Source: Phaeosaccion multiseriatum
Lineage: Eukaryota > Ochrophyta, other classes
Direction: 5' to 3'
Assembly (NCBI GenBank): GCA_965112735.1
Contig: OZ218951.1
Location: forward strand, 3,286,001-3,350,000
DNA length: 64,000 bases
The position numbers and the translations under genes are program-made. The notes under the pieces are model-generated. The model worked only from the letters and a program-made list of their open reading frames with translations, was not told the DNA's origin and ran no database searches. Of this stretch, positions 33,414 to 52,999 are shown piece by piece. Every line of letters begins with the position of its first letter. The stretch's first letter is position 1.

Positions 33414-36007
33414 ATGCTTTGCTCAGCTGTGAGATGCGGTAGTCGAGCTTGTGGCGTGGTAGCTCGGAGGAAGCCGTATGGGCACGGGCAGACTCGGGCG
33501 TTTGCGGGACATGAGTGGAGAGGTGGGGCTATATCTGCGGGTCGGGCGGTGGGGGGGGGCAACAAGCCGGGCTGTGTTCGGAGGCTGTGCTCGGCCACCA
33601 CGCCCAAGGCGCCAAAGCAACCGAAAGCATCCGCAGAAGGGGGAGCATCATCCCCGTTACCACCAAAACGACCAGCATCGAAAGCAGAAGCAGCGGCGGC
33701 GATGGCCGCAGCGACAGCCGGAGAAGGCGGAGGAGCGGCGTTTAGGTGCGCTCTGTTCTATGCATGTAGCACCACCATCGTATAGATTGCAGACCCCACC
33801 GACTGAAATCCTCCTACTGATTGCCTCTCTCTCTCGCTTCTGTACTCCTGATGCCTGCATTGCTTTTAAGCAGCCCCCCCCCAGTGATGACCTGGAAATC
33901 AGTTCTGGCGATGGGTATAGCGGCGTGCGGGCTCGTGTTGTACTTTAACATTGAAAAGGACAAGCGCAAGGCCAAGCAGATCAGTCAGGTCACTGCAGTG
34001 GTAAGTTTTTCAAGACTCGTGAGCCTTCCCATGCACAGGGAAGACGGACAAACGTATTCGCAGGGTGGGGGGGTGATACAGCGAGAGTGTATGCCAGCCT
34101 GAAATGCATCCACCCGCCTTCCTTGGCTCCTTCCATCTGTTGATGGCACATGATTGCACGCATAGGGCAAACCTTCCTTGGGCGGGCCCTGGACGCTGGT
34201 GGACATGCACGGGGAGCCCAAGACCGAGCAGGACTACGTGGGGCAGCGCATCATGCTCTACTTCGGCTTTGCTCACTGCCCGGACATCTGCCCCAGTGAG
34301 CTCGTCAAGGTGCGGGGGGAGGAGAGGGAGACGGGGAGGGAGAGGGAGAGGGAGAGAGGGAAGGGAAATGGGTGGCACACCATACGGGCATGCCCGCTGG
34401 GCGCCTTCCTCCCATGCTCGTTTTGATGCTTCCCCCGATCCTGCCTCTCGTCCTGCCTCTCATCCTTCTTGTCATCCCTCCTCTCATTGTTCCCCTGACC
34501 CCTCCTTCCAGATCGGTGCCATAGTGGACCAGCTGGACAGTAAGTTCGGCCCCGGCACCATCAAGCCGCTCTTCATCTCTGTGGACCCCGAGCGGGACAG
34601 TTTGAAGGTCCTCAAGCACTACTCACAGGTATGAATGCACAGCAGTTGGTGGTCGTGTGCAGCAGTGTGGTACTGTCTCCCTCTTTTCGGAGGGGAGTTT
34701 GGCTGCCCCATAATCCTCCATCTGGGAATAACATATATATGGACGCCGCGTCTTTCCGTTCCGTCCCCGTTTCGATCATGTATGTGTGCGCGCGCGTGTG
34801 TGTGTGTGTGTGTGCGCGTCTCATCGTCGGGCGTCTGCAGGACTTCCACCCAAGTATCGACTATCTCACTGGAACCAAGGACCAGGTGAGCCGGGCAGGG
34901 GGGACAAGAAGGAAGAGAGTCAGGCAGGGGGAGAAGAAGGAAGAGAGCTAGGCAGGGCGACAAGACTACACAGTATGCCGCCCCCGGTTTTGGCTGGGGG
35001 AAGGTATCACGTGCGATCGATCTATGGCAGAGGTTTTTTTTAGTGACTTGCAGGAATCAAGTTACGGATGTGTGTGTGCAGAGGGGGGGGAGGACGTGTG
35101 TGTGTGTGTGTGTTTTCGCCCCCTTTGGCTACAGCTTTTTGTGGTGTCCGCTATGTCTGTTTCGTCCAAGTATTGCCCTCACACTCTCTCCCCTGTCACC
35201 CTCTGTGTGCCTTGCCTGGCGTGTTGGGTGTTTCTCGCGCTGCACTCACAGGTGGCGAAGGCTGCCAGGGCGTACAGAGTGTACTTTACCAAGGCCGATG
35301 AACACGACGAGGTACAAGTGTCAGCAGCTGGAGGAGTATGGCGGGGGGGGGGAGGGGGGGGAGGAGGAGGAGAAGAAGAGGAGGAGGGGAGCGGGAGGAG
35401 GAGGATGGGGGAGAGGGGAGGAGGAGGAGGAGGAGGAGGAGGAGGGGGGGGGGGGGACTTGCGGTTCACATTGATTGACAGGGTGTACCCAAAAGAAGAA
35501 GTGGGTCGACTCAACACACAGATACACAAACGCCTTACATACGAAGCCCTTGTCTCAAACATGCTTACATGACCCCCCCCACCCTCCCCCCACCCCCACC
35601 CCATTTGGTGCACACGCAGGACGAAGACTACCTTGTAGATCACTCCATCGTCATGTACCTCAACGGCAAGGGGGGGGAGTTCGAGGACTTCTTCACTCAG
35701 GTACAGTACGTCATCTTTATTTAGTTTTCGTGAGGCCTCTGTAGGCCTCTTGTGTGCAGGTATCTGTAGGCAGGGAGGAGAGGGAGGAAGGAAGGGTGGG
35801 AAGAAGAAGAACCGAGGAAATCTCAAGCTGTGCTTCCCCCCCCCCCCCCCCTTGCACTTGTCCTGCGCTCCACACACTCGCACTTCGATCAATCATTCTG
35901 TCCACCTTCCTTCCTTCCTTCCTTCCTTTCTTCCCCTGCAGCGCACGACGGTGACTGAGTGTGTGGAACGAATAACCAAGTTTATACTTGCCGACAAGGA
36001 TTCATAG
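33414..36007 (+). CDS. SCO1: Mitochondrial copper chaperone SCO1/SenC family
   Basis: Assembly factor that delivers copper to the CuA site of cytochrome c oxidase in the mitochondrial inner membrane. Exons: 33414-33745, 33874-34000, 34166-34309, 34512-34628, 34841-34885, 35252-35311, 35620-35700 and 35942-36007. Phases agree and give 323 residues, the usual SCO length. Exon 1 encodes an Arg/Ala-rich mitochondrial presequence. Exon 2 opens [20 protein letters not shown], the family's TWKS start and transmembrane helix. Exon 3 holds the copper-binding CxxxC ([12 protein letters not shown]). Exon 4 has FISVDPERD. Exon 7 has [11 protein letters not shown] with the third copper ligand His. The protein ends [12 protein letters not shown]. 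Confidence 0.93.
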
Positions 36008-36705
36008 AGGGAGCTTCTACAAAAAGAAGGAGCCTCTAATTGCGATGGCACAGAAGGAGCCTCAACTGCAACCCAGGCTAGACTGTGGCACACTGTGACG
36101 ATGCGGCGCACCACAGCGAGCCTCCCTCCCTCCCTCCCTCTAAGTCAATGAAAGCCCCTCCCTCCCTCTCACCCCCTCGCTCTACACTCCCTTTTTTCCC
36201 AACATAACGTAACCTAATCTTATGATGTGTGCGTGTGTGTTGTGTTTAGTGTTGTTGGTTATGGAGGAGAGGGAGAGGGTCGTGCCGAATGATTGTTTTT
36301 GTTTTTTTTTGTTTTTTTTTCTTAATAGTAAATAAATTAACACTCGATTTGCGTAAGAATCGCCCAAATCGCCCGTTTTTTAGGAATCGGGCGGCAATGC
36401 TCTTGCAGAAATGCTGACAAGTAGGGAAGGGGAAGAGCGACGATAGGCATCTCAAAGAGCTACACGAAGAGCCATAGCGCTTCTCCCAGCGTCATTCTGA
36501 GCTCGTCAAATAATCGTCTTCAGGGAAAATAGGGAAAAAAGAAAAGAAAGACAGAAGAGGAAAAAAAAAATGGCCACAAAAAGACAAGACAGAAGCAAGC
36601 TCTGATTTGAGCCGCTGCTTTGCTCCTATTGTACTGCTACTTCACCGCCTCATACACTCACTCCGTCATCCCCTGACCGACTGCCCCAGACACGTGTCAA
36701 TTGCC
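36008..36705. other. Convergent 3' spacer between SCO1 and the next gene
   Basis: About 700 bp with A/T-rich runs (36300-36335, 36530-36580). An aataaa-type sequence near 36330 could serve polyadenylation of SCO1. I see no gene. Confidence 0.6.
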
Positions 36706-38323
36706 TCACACCACAAAGAGCTCGAGCTGTATGTGGTGGCTCAGCACTGTAAAGGCAGCCGCTGACCCCGCCACGGCCATGGCAATGTAGGGTGCCTTCT
36801 GCGCAAGCTTGGCCATGCCGCCCATCCGCTCCTCCCTCTCTCCGCGGGAGGTTCCCAGCTCGAACACCACCCCTGATTGCGTCTGTACGTACTTGTCGAG
36901 CAGATGGTTGCCTGTGCCCATGACTGGGCTGGTGGTGAGGGGTGATCCATCGCACACACCGGGGCAGCCCCACACCTCGCCTTGGAACTTGGATCCATCC
37001 TCGCTCACAAACCACTCCTCCAGCACGGCGGGCTGAGTGAGTTGGGAGTGAGTGGGTGGGGTGGGTGTGGGGTGGTGATGTGATGTGATGTGCGTGTGTA
37101 GTGGGTGGGGGGGGGGTGGGTGGGTGGGTGGGGGGGGGGGAAGGGGTGTGTTTTGCAGTTGGCGTGGGAGGTTGTTTGTGTAAGAAGTTAATTAAAAAGT
37201 GCGGCGTAAGCCAACACCGTCCGTGGAGACGTAGCAGGCAAAACCCTAACCCTTGAAGCTAAGTCTGGCTGGTACCGTGGAAGGAGTAGAAGCAGGTTGG
37301 AGGAGAAAGAGGTTTGTGAAGGAGGAGAAGATACTAGGGCTATCAGCGGCCAGTTTGGGAGTGGAGGAGTGGTAGAGGAAGAAGAGAAGGAGGAGTGTGG
37401 ACGGGAGATTTCTGTTGAGTGGGGAGGCAAGCGAGAAGCACGAAGCGATCCTCATGCACCCAGAGAACATTCCCCATTCATCTTACCTGCTGGTAGAAGA
37501 GTGTCAATGGATCCACGACCGGGAAATTGCTGCCGCTGGTGCTCCTGCTGCTTGTGTCCGTACCTCCGCTACTCCTCTTCCTACTCCTGGCGCTCCTCCC
37601 CGTCAGTTGAAGCCATCTTGTCCTGACCTCCTCGGGGCTATAGTGGCATAGCTCTGGTACGTCGAGAATCATCCGCCTCCATAAAACATGCTTGCCTGAC
37701 CCGATGGCATATCTGACGCAACGCGAAGGCACAAGTGGTCAAGATGGAGAGGACGGGGGGGGAGAGGGGGTGGTGCTAAGAAGATCATATCTCTTGGCCC
37801 TTTCCAGTCACCACCGATGGCCCGGTCCTCCTCCGATGGCCCTCACAAGGGTTGACTCAGACTAGACTTACCTTGGATATGTGTCTTGTATCAGCCAGTC
37901 TTCCACTTCAGTCCACTGCCCTCCCCCCTCCTCCGCCCCACTATCTACCCCCCTCTCTTCCTTCTCCTTCTCCTCCTCTTGCTGCTGCTGCTGCTGCTGC
38001 TGGGGGTGTTTGTCCTCCCCATCATTCTGCCGCGCTCTTTCCTTTGTTGCAGTCGGTCCTTCCCCACTGGTGGAAGCGGTTGTTCCATTCTCTGCTACAG
38101 CCAATGAGGCAGGAGCCCTTGCCGTGCCACTACCGCGGCTACTGCTGCTACTGCTGCTACTGCTGTAGGCCCGGTGCAGCACCCTCGAGCGCCTCGATGA
38201 ACACCTTGAGGTGGGGGAAGGTTCCTTCTTCAGGGAAACATGGCTCCTCTGCAGAGTCAAGGGGGGGGCAAATCCCCGAACTTCCACCACGGGAAGGAAG
38301 AGGGCAATTGCAAGAGCTCTCAT
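36706..38323 (-). CDS. Possible plastid-targeted protein with SANT/Myb-like segment and C-terminal membrane helix
   Basis: Not assigned to a family. Exons: 37872-38323, 37487-37712 and 36706-37032; phases match (2 then 0), giving 334 residues. The proposed start gives MRALAIALFLPVVEVRGFAPP. A hydrophobic leader followed by Phe-Ala-Pro-Pro resembles the ASAFAP-type bipartite plastid presequence of heterokont algae, and a basic Ser/Arg-rich stretch follows. A polyQ/acidic region comes next. Then comes a segment with Trp spacing like a Myb/SANT fold (DWLIQDTYP, HVLWRRMILD, EEVRTRWLQL). The C-terminal half ends with a predicted membrane helix (APYIAMAVAGSAAAFTVLS). An upstream in-frame Met exists at 38521, which would remove the leader reading. 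Confidence 0.6.
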
Positions 38324-38578
38324 ACCTCTACACCCTAGTCCTTCCGCTACATGTATGGAAAAAGAAAGAGAGGGGTCAAGCTTTGAAGATGATTCAGTTT
38401 CCGTTTCAGTTTCAGCATAGTATCCATACAATTTCAATTTCGCCCCTCCTCCAACCCCACCGGTCACTGAGGGAAAGCATGGTTGTGTTGCAAAAAAAAA
38501 TAAAATAAAATCCCAAACCATGCTCCCAGCCGCAGCAGCGCGCGGAAGAAGGCTTCTGGCAATAATCCGCTGCCCTGG

Positions 38579-38914
38579 GTGATGCCGAATTCTATGCCAA
38601 AGTGGGGATGGAGTTCATCCAGACGCAGCTGTTTCCCTTCCTGTCCAAGACCTTTGGCAAGAGGCACGGATGTCGTTGCTACTTTCCCCTGTCTCCGTGC
38701 TCTCGCCTGTATTATGGATGCCCTTCCAGAGGGGGTGGTGCATGACGCGGAGGAGCTCCAAGAGCAGCAGGCGGGGATCCTGGGCTTTGTCTTAACGCCA
38801 AGGCAAGTTGGCACAATTCGGGGCCACCTCAAGCCGAAGGAGGAAGAGCAGGAGCAGGAGGAGGAGGAGGACGCAAAGCAGCGCTGGCCTCGAATTGTGC
38901 TCGATGTCCAATGA
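38579..38914 (+). pseudogene. Protein-like fragments of unknown origin
   Basis: In one frame around 38585-38660 the sequence reads EFYAKVGMEFIQTQLFPFLS, which looks like genuine protein. It then goes out of frame. A second frame from about 38715 reads LPEGVVHDAEELQEQQAGIL followed by an acidic tail and a stop at 38914. No splice arrangement I found joins them cleanly to a start codon. This could be a decayed gene, part of a mobile element, or an unrecognised short-exon gene. Confidence 0.3.
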
Positions 38915-39294
38915 TGTGCGTCTGCTCAGGGACACCGTCACCATCTGCAAGAGGAGTGCTCCGGAGGCGGACAACCCTGGCCCTCCTGCTGGTGCTGCTG
39001 GTGCTGGTGCTGGTGGTGCTGCTACTGCTGCTGCAGCTGATGCAACTGTCTCTGCTGGTGCCGTAGTACCATCTGTTGCTGCTGCTGCGGTGGGGGAGGG
39101 GGAGGAGGAGGAGGAGGAGGCGGGGGGGGGGGAGGCGGGGGAGGGCCGGGGGGAGGAGGAGGAGGAGGGTGCTTCTGCTGTGGCACCAACTGCTGCGCCT
39201 GCTGCTGTAGTACCAGCTGCCTCCGCTGTAGCACCAACTGCTGCGCCTGCCGCTGTAGCACCAACTGCTGCTGCGGACGAGTAGCCCCCCCCCT

Positions 39295-39579
39295 CAGGCA
39301 TGGGGGAACGCCAAGAAGTGGGCGGAGTGGAAGGAGGCTTGGGGGGAGTTTTGTCAACTCCCCGCCGTCTCCGCTTGGCCGGAGGGAGCAAGCAGAGGGC
39401 CGTCCAAGTCACAAGCACCGAGTCAGTGGGAGGTCCTCAAGTTGAAAGGCGAGCACAGGGCCTGCATGCTCGCCACAATCAACACGAAGAAAGGGAAGCT
39501 GCCCTGCCCCTTGGGCACGGGAAGAATCAACATTTGGCTGTTCAGATGCAGCTTCTGTCGAGAGGTGGGATCTGATGCC
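39295..39579 (+). pseudogene. Open, protein-like frame of unknown family
   Basis: Beginning at a cctcag acceptor-like site, the frame reads AWGNAKKWAEWKEAWGEFC, then QWEVLKLKGEHRACMLATIN and GKLPCPLGTGRINIWLFRC, and stops at 39579 inside the first hairpin. The composition is that of a real globular protein, unlike the low-complexity frames nearby. No start exon is identified. Confidence 0.35.
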
Positions 39580-39611
39580 ATTTGATAGAAGCTGCATCTG
39601 AACAGCCAAAT
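39532..39611. repeat. Perfect 25-bp inverted repeat
   Basis: Arms 39532-39556 and 39587-39611 are exact reverse complements, separated by 30 nt. The repeat overlaps the end of the open frame at 39295-39579. Confidence 0.9.
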
Positions 39612-39622
39612 ACCTGCCGCCT

Positions 39623-39800
39623 CCAAGAGCATGAGGCTAGAGCAGCTGGTCCAGCCCAACAGGTCCAGACTCGTGGCGGAGGCGAGAAATCGACAAGGGT
39701 GCAACGGCAGGTATCTATCTCCTGCCGGTTGCATCCTTGTCGGTGTCTCGCCTCAGCCGCGAGTCTGGACCTGTTGGCTGCTCTAGCCTCATGCTCTTGG
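39623..39800. repeat. Long near-perfect inverted repeat (about 80-90 nt arms)
   Basis: The left arm begins ccaagagcatgaggctagag and the right arm ends with its complement at 39800. The apex is near 39713-39720 (caggtatctatctcctg). The left arm has a 10-nt insertion near 39647 and a few mismatches. A transcript would fold into a long hairpin. Confidence 0.9.
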
Positions 39801-40809
39801 CGCTTCCCTTTCTCCTCTTCCAATTGGCTTTTCGCATACAATGTACACTGTACAACCAATAATTCGTTTTAATTTTAGTCTTTCTTTCTTTCTTTCTTTC
39901 GACAAGTCACAAAGTCCATATCTACATAGTGCCCTACTCAAGTGTTTCCCTCCTCCAGTAAGCCAGAAGAAGAAGAAGAAGAAGAAGAAGAAGAAGAAGA
40001 AGATGAAGCGTTAACACACACCATCAGAGCCACAAGCCAGTCATGACAGTCAAAGCCAGTCCAAGCCTGCGCAGCCCACACCCTTCCTTCCGCCGTGAGG
40101 ACTACCCCGTCTCATGCGCAATGTGCAGAGAGAGCGTACAAGCCTCGTTCTGGCTCGGCGCCTGACTCGCTCCTGTCCTTGCGTCGTTCTGGCTCGGCTC
40201 CTGCCCTCCCGTCACACACCTCTCCCTCTCCTCCCATTCGGAGAAATGCTCTGTTTTTGTCGTGAGCCTCTCTTCGCCTCTCTGCTGCGTATGTACAGTG
40301 CGGAACAAATCTCACCACACTGCGGAGCATTCTGTCGAATCGCTGGGGTCTGGCAAAGGCTGCTGGCTGGAGGGAGCGTAGAGAAGCAAGGGTGCGCCTT
40401 GGTCCATTCGGGCCTTTGCCTGACCCATGATAGATAGAGTGATACATGCATCATGCCGCATACATACATACATGGTACACGCTCGCCTCGCCTCGCCTCG
40501 TGTGTTTCTGTCCTCGCCTCCTCGCTAGTAGCGGTCCAGTCTTCACCAAATGCTTCGCACCGCAGCGGCCGAGCCGAGAAGAGTCAATAGCCCGGCGATG
40601 AAAGGAAACGGAGGTAATGTATAACGGCAGTCCGCTGCCTCACGACCAGCGTCCTTCCTCGCTTCCCCTCCCTCCTTTTACTTCCGCCCTTTGCCCGCCC
40701 TCCCTGACCGACCCGAAAGTCCCTCCCATCCCACTCGACCTGTCACCCCAACCCTTCCCTCCTCACTTACACCTCATCACTTGCTTACACCTCATCACTT
40801 GCTTACACC

Positions 40810-41233
40810 TCAACTCAAGGGCGCGGTGTCAGGGTCCACCTTCGCAGCTCCCCCACCCACGTCCGATCCCGACCCCGACACAGACTCGCGATGCCCTCGC
40901 CTCCCCCTGGGTGACCAGCATGCTTCTTTGCGCTGGGCCCTGGCGTAGGCCTGATTGTCAACTTCGATGACTTGGTCAGCTTCCAGCCACAAGAGGAGCC
41001 GTGCCTTCTTTTTGAGTTTGGCGTAACGCACCCAGTCGTGGTAGGTGCGGAAGGTCCTGTTTGAAGGGGGAAGGGGGGGAGAGGGAGAGGAGGACGAGGA
41101 GGAGGAGGAGGAGGAGGAGGAGGAGGAGGAGAGGAAATTAGGGGGGGGGGGGGGCGGAGGACGGGGAGGGAAGCATGGAGGGAGAGAGGGAGAGGGAGAG
41201 AGAGAGCGTAGGGGGGGGGGAGAGAGGGAAGGT

Positions 41234-41265
<32 letters not shown>

Positions 41266-43729
41266 ACACACACGCACAACACACACGCACCAGTAGGTGA
41301 GCAGCACTGCCAGCAGCACGTCAAGCGTGTAGTGGAGCTTGCTGCCAACGATGACGCACGCTGCTGAGAACACGTACAGGTACACGGCCCTGCGCACCCA
41401 CGCACAGGCCCGCTCCGTCACCATCCAGTCTCGGAAAAATACACGGGTCTGTAGCAGACAGATGGAGAGAGGGGGAGAGAGGGAAGAAGAGGGAGAGGGA
41501 GAGGGAGAGAGGTAGAGAGGGAGAGAGGGAGAGTGGGAGAGAGATAAGAGAGAGAGAAACATGAAGAGATGAGAGTAATACTTAGAAAAGATGCGGTAGT
41601 GCCAAAATTGCCATACTGTCCTCCTTCAGCCACGCACCCCTCCCCTCTCCCTCCTCCCCTCCTCCCCTCCTCCCCTCCTCCCCTCCTCCCCTCCTCCCCT
41701 CTCCCCTCCTCCCCTCCTCCCCTCTCCTCTCCCTCCTTCCCCCTCTCTCTCACCCCTCACTCCTCATCCCTCTTTCACCTGCAGATGCTTTGCCGAGCAG
41801 TACTTTTTAAAGATGCAGAGAAACATCATGAGGCTCGTCGTGTGACCTGAGAACACCATGTCGCCACAAGTCACTATCGACGTGGGGGCCAGGCTGAGCG
41901 AGGGGAGGGTAGAGGAGGGGTGGGGAGAGGAGGGAGGGGAGCGGGGGGGGGGGTGGGGTGAGGGAGAGGGAGAGAGAGGGGAGGGAGGGGAGGGAGGGAG
42001 GGAGGGAGGGAGGGAGGGAGGGAGGGAGGGAGGGGGGGAGGGAGGGAGGGAGGGAGGGAGGGAGGGAGGGAGGGAGGGAGGGAGGGAGGGAGGGAGGGAG
42101 GGAGGGAGAGAGGGAGGGAGGGAGGGAGGGAAGGAGGGAAGGGAATCCAACGAACCTGAACTCCAGAGCTTTGAAAAAGGCCTGCGGGAACATGGGCTGG
42201 GACTTGTAGGCACCTTCCTCCTCGGAGCCGAACTGGGCTCGACATACGGGGCTGGCGTCGGGGAGCACCGTTACAGAAACAGAGATGGCTCGCATGCACA
42301 AGAGCAGGCCGCTGTAGGTGAGGGATAGGTGGGTGGTGTGTGTGTGTGTGCGTTTGGGGGGGGGGGTACGTGGGTGGTTTGATCGTGAGAAGTAGTCTTG
42401 TAGGGCAACCATAGAGAGGGGTAGAGACAAGAGGACAGGGATACAGGAGTGGCCGGGATGGTTGTGGACGACAAGCAAACGGACCGGCCTCCTGACTACA
42501 GAAGTTTCGATTTCGACTCCATTTATCGGGTTCGATGTTGATAAAACTGCAAACTGCAAACTGCAAACTGGCCTCCAAACGAGCGTGAATGACCAACCTG
42601 ATCATGAAGAAGCGCCGCGCAATGAGAAATCTCTTGGGGTGCAGCGCGGTGAAGGCGATGGTGAATCGCATGAGTCGCAGCACCAGCCTGTTTGGGGGGG
42701 GAAGGGGCAGGAAGTTTTCAGTTTCGGCTGATTAAGTCGCTACCAGCATGCCCGCCAGCCAGCCAGCCAGCCAGTCAATGAGTGTCAACCAAGAGGTCTA
42801 AATAGAACATCGAGTAGTGTCGATATCGGACATCCCTCCCTCGGTCCTTCATTGGGTACAGCTGCACCTACACCTACCTGTTGGGCAGGTCTTCGTCGTC
42901 TATGTGGTCCTTGTTGTGTCCCCACAGACTGAGCACAATGCTCCACAAGTCGTGTCCCAAGTCGGGCAGCGTGTGCGGTGACTCCAAGGGCTCCATGTTG
43001 TGGTCGAGGAAAAAGGCGTATGGGTTGCGCACACTGGACGTTACAGTCGCCAAGGCATTCGCGTACACCTACTCTCTCAAGACGGGGGGGGGCGGGGGGG
43101 GGGGATGAGTGGACGGGTATAGAAGGGACTTGGGGATGGATGGCTTCGGGTGCGGGAGAGACGAAGCTGGGCAGGGGGGGGAGAGGGGAAGGGGGAGTGC
43201 CGGAGTGTCGGCACGGACACGTGTTGAGAGAGAGAGAGGAGACGCACACAACACATACGGAGAGAGAGAGAGAGAGACTTACCGCAAACATGAAGAAGAG
43301 GCCTGCAGCGATGATTCTGCTCATGTAGAAGGAGGTAAAGAGCTCAGGCACCACGCAGGACCTCTCCAGCACATCGTGCACCGTGTCCAGCAAGAAGCGC
43401 CAGCTCGGAGACAGGTGTCCGTGGTACACCCACGTGCTCGCACAAGCCTCTGCTGTCGCCCCCCCCCCCACGGTGGCTGTGGCCGTGGTGGTGGTAGTGG
43501 TGGTGGTGGTGGAGGTGGTCACGGTGGTATAATTCAGTGTTCGACTCGCGCCGCCGGTGCAGCTGCTGGCGCTACTGCTGCTGTTCGTGTAGCTACTGCT
43601 ACTGAGATGACCTGTGTCACATGCGAGCCGTGTCTGCGTCGCCGTGGACGCGCTCAGCTCCTGCTGCTCCTCCCGCCGCGGCTTCTTGCAAAGAGGGCCA
43701 ACGACCCCCGTCAGTAGCTGCTGCTGCAT
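40810..43729 (-). CDS. Sphingomyelin/inositolphosphorylceramide synthase-like (PAP2_C family) enzyme
   Basis: Membrane enzyme family that transfers a phospho-headgroup from a glycerophospholipid to ceramide in the Golgi or plasma membrane. Exons: 43283-43729, 42878-43068, 42598-42687, 42156-42311, 41779-41893, 41291-41448 and 40810-41056; phases agree, giving 467 residues. Two active-site motifs of the family are visible. CGDMVFSGHTTSLMMF in exon 5 matches the D3 motif (CGDxxxSGHT), and SKLHYTLDVLLAVLLTYW in exon 6 matches the D4 motif (HYTxDV). These supply the His-His-Asp catalytic triad. Hydrophobic helices occur in exons 1, 3 and 6. The N-terminus is an atypically long Ser/Thr-rich stretch and the C-terminus is charged and Gly-rich. 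Exon 4 uses a weak donor (gttcgt). The head-group donor cannot be told from sequence. Confidence 0.8.
41945..42140. repeat. (GGGA)n microsatellite in intron 4 of the sphingolipid synthase gene
   Basis: About 190 bp of GGGA repeats on the plus strand, i.e. TCCC pyrimidine repeats in the transcript, just upstream of the exon 5 acceptor. Confidence 0.95.
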
Positions 43730-44301
43730 ACCCAGCCCTCCGTCGCTGCGGCATGGAACATGACAACGAGGGTGGGAGATGAAAAATTAAACACAGGCAG
43801 ATGAGATGAGGCGAAGCGGTTCGGGGCTCCCAGGGGTCGTCTTACATCATCTTTCTCACGCGGGTGCACCCGCGCCTCGAGCGACCCATTCCCACCGCTA
43901 GTGATGTTCCCCCTGTCCCTGCTCCTGCCGCCTCTGCCGCTCTATCCTCTCCCATTAGTCTTGTCAGCCTCTGCTCCTGGCTTCAATTTCAGGAGGCCAT
44001 GCTTTCAGAGAGAAGAATGTGGACAAGAAAGGGAGAAGCCGCACAGCCACACGCGTACAGGTAGCAAGGCTCACTGGGGTTGAGGAAGACTCAGACCAGC
44101 TCTTAGTGGGGTGTCAAGTTGACTTCACAAGCTGAGGTAGAAAAACAGAAAACAGGAGCTGAGGTTGTGGATTTGGAAGGTTGTGACGACGATTGCCGCG
44201 CTGAAGTCAACGACCCCAGGGGATGCGATTTCTGTAACTTGTAAATCCCTCTTACCCGTCCACCCCCCTTCTTCTCCCTCTTGGACAGAGGAGGGGCCAC
44301 A
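43730..44301. other. Divergent spacer between the sphingolipid synthase and ankyrin genes
   Basis: About 570 bp containing the upstream regions of both divergent genes. No TATA box or exon is convincing. Confidence 0.6.

Positions 44302-52999
<8,698 letters not shown>

Larger units (their letters stand above)
38324..40809. other. 2.5-kb spacer with gene-like fragments and hairpins
   Basis: The spacer lies between two minus-strand genes. Plus-strand fragments at 38570-38914 and 39295-39579 look protein-like but have no clear start or complete structure. Two inverted repeats follow (39532-39611, 39623-39800), then CTTT repeats (about 39880-39900) and a short GAA array (39966-40003). Nothing else recognisable is seen from 40010 to 40809. 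Confidence 0.6.
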
